From the NCBI GenBank assembly GCA_001829005.1, contig MIAG01000002.1:237210-301209 (forward strand): a stretch of 64,000 bases of DNA, read 5' to 3'. The position numbers and the translations under genes were made by a program. Source of the DNA: Sphingobacteriia bacterium RIFOXYC2_FULL_35_18. Its GTDB lineage: Bacteria > Bacteroidota > Bacteroidia > Chitinophagales > Chitinophagaceae. A model generated the notes under the pieces. The model did no database searches. It was given only the letters and a program-made list of their open reading frames with translations, and was not told the DNA's origin. How positions within the stretch are numbered: the first letter of the stretch is position 1; every line of letters begins with the position of its first letter. This document shows positions 61,410 to 64,000 of the stretch, piece by piece.

Positions 61410-61946
61410 TTGACAGAGCACGAGTTGATTAAAGGCTGTATAAAACAGGACCCTACCTGCCAGCGTATGCTATTTGAGCGTCACGCGGGTAAAATGATGG
61501 GTGTATGCGTCAGGTATGCTCAAGATAATATGGAAGCAGAAGACATGTTACAGGATGCTTTTGTAAAAGTTTTCCAATACATCAATCAATTTAAATTTGA
61601 AGGCTCATTTGAGGGATGGATTAGGAGAATTGTAGTCAATACTGCAATAAGGCATTTAGAGCGTAAGAAAATGAGTTTTAAAGAGATTGATGACCATCAT
61701 GCAGACCTGCCCTCTATTGACCCAAGTGCATTTACCTATTTAGGAGAGGAAGATTTATTGAAATTGATAAGTGCTTTGCCAGAAGGTTATAGAATGGTAT
61801 TTAATTTAAGTGTGATTGAGGGTTATAGTCATGATGAGATTGCTCAAATGTTGAATATTCAAGCCGGTACCAGTAGAAGTCAATTGGTAAAAGCCAGAAA
61901 AATGTTGCAGGCTCAAATACTGCAACTTCAAAAAATTGCTGTTTAA
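61410..61946 (+). CDS. ECF-type RNA polymerase sigma factor
   Basis: The 178-residue protein has sigma region 2 (CQRMLFERHAGKMMGVCVRY, DAFVKVFQYINQFKFEGSFE and GWIRRIVVNTAIRHLERKK) and region 4 (LPEGYRMVFNLSVIEGYSHD and EIAQMLNIQAGTSRSQLVKA). The gap between them is that of the Bacteroidota ECF group. The start is TTG at 61410. The stop overlaps the next ATG by one base, so translational coupling with the barrel-fused partner is likely. Confidence 0.92.
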   Translation: MTEHELIKGCIKQDPTCQRMLFERHAGKMMGVCVRYAQDNMEAEDMLQDAFVKVFQYINQFKFEGSFEGWIRRIVVNTAIRHLERKKMSFKEIDDHHADLPSIDPSAFTYLGEEDLLKLISALPEGYRMVFNLSVIEGYSHDEIAQMLNIQAGTSRSQLVKARKMLQAQILQLQKIAV

Positions 61947-63496
61947 TGACCAATAAGGAGTTTGATATCATTTTTAACCAAAAACTAGAACAGTACACTG
62001 CAAGTGTGCCCAATGGATTATGGGATAAAATTGCCATGCATGACTTATCTGGTCCTAAAGATGGATTTGACGAATTCATTCAAAACAAATTATACCACCA
62101 CAGCGCCTCAGTACCACCAGATTTCTGGGAACGTATTCAACCTGAAGAAAAAGAAAAAAGAAGAAGGTTCCTTTTCTGGCTTCCTAAAAAATATATGGCT
62201 GCTGCTTCTATATTACTACTCGTTTTAGTTGGTTCAACTGCTGCTTATATTTATTTGAACGGGAATCCATTTACTATAGAAGAATCGGAAACTGTGCAAT
62301 TGCCCAAACCTAGCACAAATAGTACAAAACAGACACCCATTGTAAACATATCTGAATCAGATAAAACAATAAATACCCAAGATAGCATTCAAGAAAAAAA
62401 TGACCACCCCATTGTAGTCGAAAACAGTTCATTGAAAATAAATACCAATACTGAAAACAAAACGGATTGGAAATTAAATAAGAAAAATATTACCCAATCA
62501 TTCAAAGAATCAGGTTCTGTTTTTCCTTTTGAACAATCCATCAATTCCATAAAAAGCCAAATACCTTCTGTTACTGCAAACAATTTAAAAGAAGATGAAA
62601 TTGCCAAATCAACTGAAGCAATTGAATCTTACGAAACGTCATTAAAAGCAGGTAATGCACTTATTAAACAAAATAGAAACTTATCTGCACTTTTTAATAG
62701 AGAAATGAGTACGAAAAATCATGCATCTAGTTTTAAGAATGTAGTGATTTGTCCCACGGATAGAAAAATCAGAAATACCGATTGGGATTTAGAAGTGTTT
62801 GTATCACCCGATATGCCATTTAAAACAGTAACGAATAATACTGCAAGTCTACAATTACTCAGTAGAAAAGACAGTAGTGAATCATTAAAGCTTGGGTTTT
62901 CCGCTGGATTCAGAATTGCAAAACCGTTGAACGACCATTTTGCACTTAAAACAGGATTACAATATTCGCAAATTAACGAGCACTTTACCTATAGAACTGA
63001 AAATGAAACCAGAACAACAACAGTGGTAACCGTTCGAGCCATTATCAGAGCACCAGGCGACACTTTGCTTGTTAGAGATACCAGTACATTAACCCAAATT
63101 GGATATAAAACGAATACAGTCAAAAACAGGTTTAAAAGTTTAGATATTCCGGTATTGGCAAGCTATCAATTTGGCAATGACGATTTAAGTATTGGATTAA
63201 CAGCTGGCGTAATAGTAAACCTTTCTAGTTGGTATCAAGGAGTGATACTTGATAGTAGTTTAACCGCAGTTCCATTGAGCAAAGAAACCAATATGGTATA
63301 CAAAAGCAATATTGGTCTTGGATTGTATGCAGGCCTAACTGTTGCGAAAAGAATTAACTATTCAACCCAATTATTTTTTGAACCATACTTAAGGTATAAT
63401 TTATCAAATATGACTAATCCAGAAGCTTCATTTAATCAACGATTCAGCATTGGTGGATTAGCAATGGGACTAAGATTTAATTTAAACAAAAGATAG
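61946..63496 (+). CDS. anti-sigma-like membrane protein with barrel-type C-terminus
   Basis: The 516-residue protein starts with the cytoplasmic segment MTNKEFDIIFNQKLEQYTAS, followed by a duplicated motif (FNQKLEQYTASVPNGLWDKI at about 10-29 and IQNKLYHHSASVPPDFWERI at about 46-65), then one membrane helix (MAAASILLLVLVGSTAAYIY, about 77-96). A long Ser/Thr/Asn-rich periplasmic linker (about 100-270) leads to a C-terminal beta-rich domain resembling outer-membrane beta-barrel proteins (DWDLEVFVSPDMPF, FRIAKPLNDHFALKTGLQYS and LAMGLRFNLNKR). The pairing with the ECF sigma factor suggests an anti-sigma role, but no zinc HxxxCxxC motif is seen. Envelope topology is inferred. Confidence 0.75.
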   Translation: MTNKEFDIIFNQKLEQYTASVPNGLWDKIAMHDLSGPKDGFDEFIQNKLYHHSASVPPDFWERIQPEEKEKRRRFLFWLPKKYMAAASILLLVLVGSTAAYIYLNGNPFTIEESETVQLPKPSTNSTKQTPIVNISESDKTINTQDSIQEKNDHPIVVENSSLKINTNTENKTDWKLNKKNITQSFKESGSVFPFEQSINSIKSQIPSVTANNLKEDEIAKSTEAIESYETSLKAGNALIKQNRNLSALFNREMSTKNHASSFKNVVICPTDRKIRNTDWDLEVFVSPDMPFKTVTNNTASLQLLSRKDSSESLKLGFSAGFRIAKPLNDHFALKTGLQYSQINEHFTYRTENETRTTTVVTVRAIIRAPGDTLLVRDTSTLTQIGYKTNTVKNRFKSLDIPVLASYQFGNDDLSIGLTAGVIVNLSSWYQGVILDSSLTAVPLSKETNMVYKSNIGLGLYAGLTVAKRINYSTQLFFEPYLRYNLSNMTNPEASFNQRFSIGGLAMGLRFNLNKR

Positions 63497-63531
63497 GCAA
63501 CAATAAAACCAACCAAAGTATCTCAATAGTA

Positions 63532-64000
63532 ATGTTATATAAAATCAGTAAATATTATCTTTTAGCAGCATTTAGCTTGATACTTTTTGCTTCTTGTAAT
63601 AAAGAGATATCTGATGGTAATTTTACTACTTATGCTGGGAATGATATGAATGATACCAGTTGGTCTTATTCTTCCAATACAAGTTTAGCACTACAAAGAA
63701 TCAGCGACTCCACTTCAGTATACAAATACAACGACACTTTATTAGGATCCAATGGTAAAACAATCATATTTTCTGATCATTTCAGTTTGTTTCTACCACC
63801 CAATGCATTTGTTAATAACGCAGGTGCGCCTGTGTCTGGTACCATCAATATTAGAGTCATTTTGTTAGATGAGAAATCTGAGTTTATTCGGTCAATTAAA
63901 GCCTCACTAAACAACGAAAACTTATTAGAATCGGACCTTGCATTTTGTATTATTGCCACAGCGTATGGACAAGAATTACGTATTGCTCCTGGTGTTAATT
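63532..64000 (+). CDS. lipoprotein, truncated by the window end
   Basis: The reading frame is open from ATG 63532 to the window edge (156 codons shown), so the gene is partial at its 3' end. The product begins MLYKISKYYLLAAFSLILF and the lipobox is FASC (Cys22). The mature part includes SDHFSLFLPPNAFVNNAGAP, which reads like a secreted Ig-like or carboxypeptidase-like domain. It starts 35 bases after the barrel-fused gene in the same direction, so it may belong to the same sigma-controlled unit. Confidence 0.7.
   Translation, partial: MLYKISKYYLLAAFSLILFASCNKEISDGNFTTYAGNDMNDTSWSYSSNTSLALQRISDSTSVYKYNDTLLGSNGKTIIFSDHFSLFLPPNAFVNNAGAPVSGTINIRVILLDEKSEFIRSIKASLNNENLLESDLAFCIIATAYGQELRIAPGVN

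Noticed and set aside
1-64000. CRISPR arrays, tRNA or rRNA genes, insertion sequences, prophage
   Set aside because: No regular direct repeats, no tRNA-like cloverleaf, no transposase or phage genes were found; xerD is a housekeeping recombinase.

Overview
The window is AT-rich DNA from a Bacteroidota genome, most likely Chitinophagaceae or a close relative (inference). Support: Oar-type TonB-dependent receptors, a PafA-type alkaline phosphatase, a YtxJ bacillithiol-linked protein, MqnA (futalosine menaquinone route), the long-tailed L17, DUF2911, DUF1835 and sortilin-like BNR proteins, and recurrent TAnnTTTG boxes just upstream of start codons, the -7 element of the Bacteroidota housekeeping sigma factor. 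Shine-Dalgarno motifs are generally not evident, and four genes appear to start with TTG. I see no tRNA or rRNA gene, insertion sequence, prophage or CRISPR array. No stretch longer than about 240 bases lacks a gene.

Layout. 1-1323: a tiny lipoprotein, ytxJ and an NAD(P)-binding protein. 1320-2504: a thiolase whose promoter abuts a perfect 15-bp inverted repeat. 2560-9016: a tight minus-strand operon parE - DUF1835 - cupin - parC - CvfB-like. 9163-13236: two paralogous YkgJ cysteine-cluster proteins around a cytoplasmic-looking NamZ, tcdA and a YCF48-like propeller. 13304-22039: xerD, DUF2911, an alpha-oxoamine synthase (sphingolipid or sulfonolipid first step), pafA, a two-domain M16 protease and a methyltransferase. 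22128-25346: a large BNR-propeller protein and a MORN-like protein. 25343-29742: a small glycan island of three glycosyltransferases and two methyltransferases. 29739-38763: mqnA, purB, a TamB-like giant, a GT39-like enzyme and aroQ. 38773-43737: carA and the alpha-operon block infA-rpmJ-rpsM-rpsK-rpsD-rpoA-rplQ, including a 38-residue L36 gene. 43973-47334: hmgA, a small membrane protein and a TolB-like propeller. 47472-51384: rpe, phoH, an S74-like surface protein and ribBA. 51510-58151: two Oar-like receptors in tandem. 58252-61272: esterase, ATP-grasp ligase and GCS2 carboxylate-amine ligase. 61410-64000: an ECF sigma factor, a membrane protein with an anti-sigma-like N-terminus and an outer-membrane barrel-like C-terminus, and a lipoprotein cut by the window edge.

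Most of the window is core chromosome. The parts most likely to hold undescribed biology are the esterase/ATP-grasp/GCS2 triad (58252-61272), which looks like a small peptide or amide biosynthesis system, and the ECF sigma factor with its unusual barrel-fused partner (61410-63496), whose N-terminus holds a duplicated motif. Smaller points of interest are the palindromic thiolase operator candidate, a terminator fused to a promoter at 18373-18403, four convergent gene pairs that share the same four bases as reciprocal stop codons, and hairpins inside the ribosomal operon.
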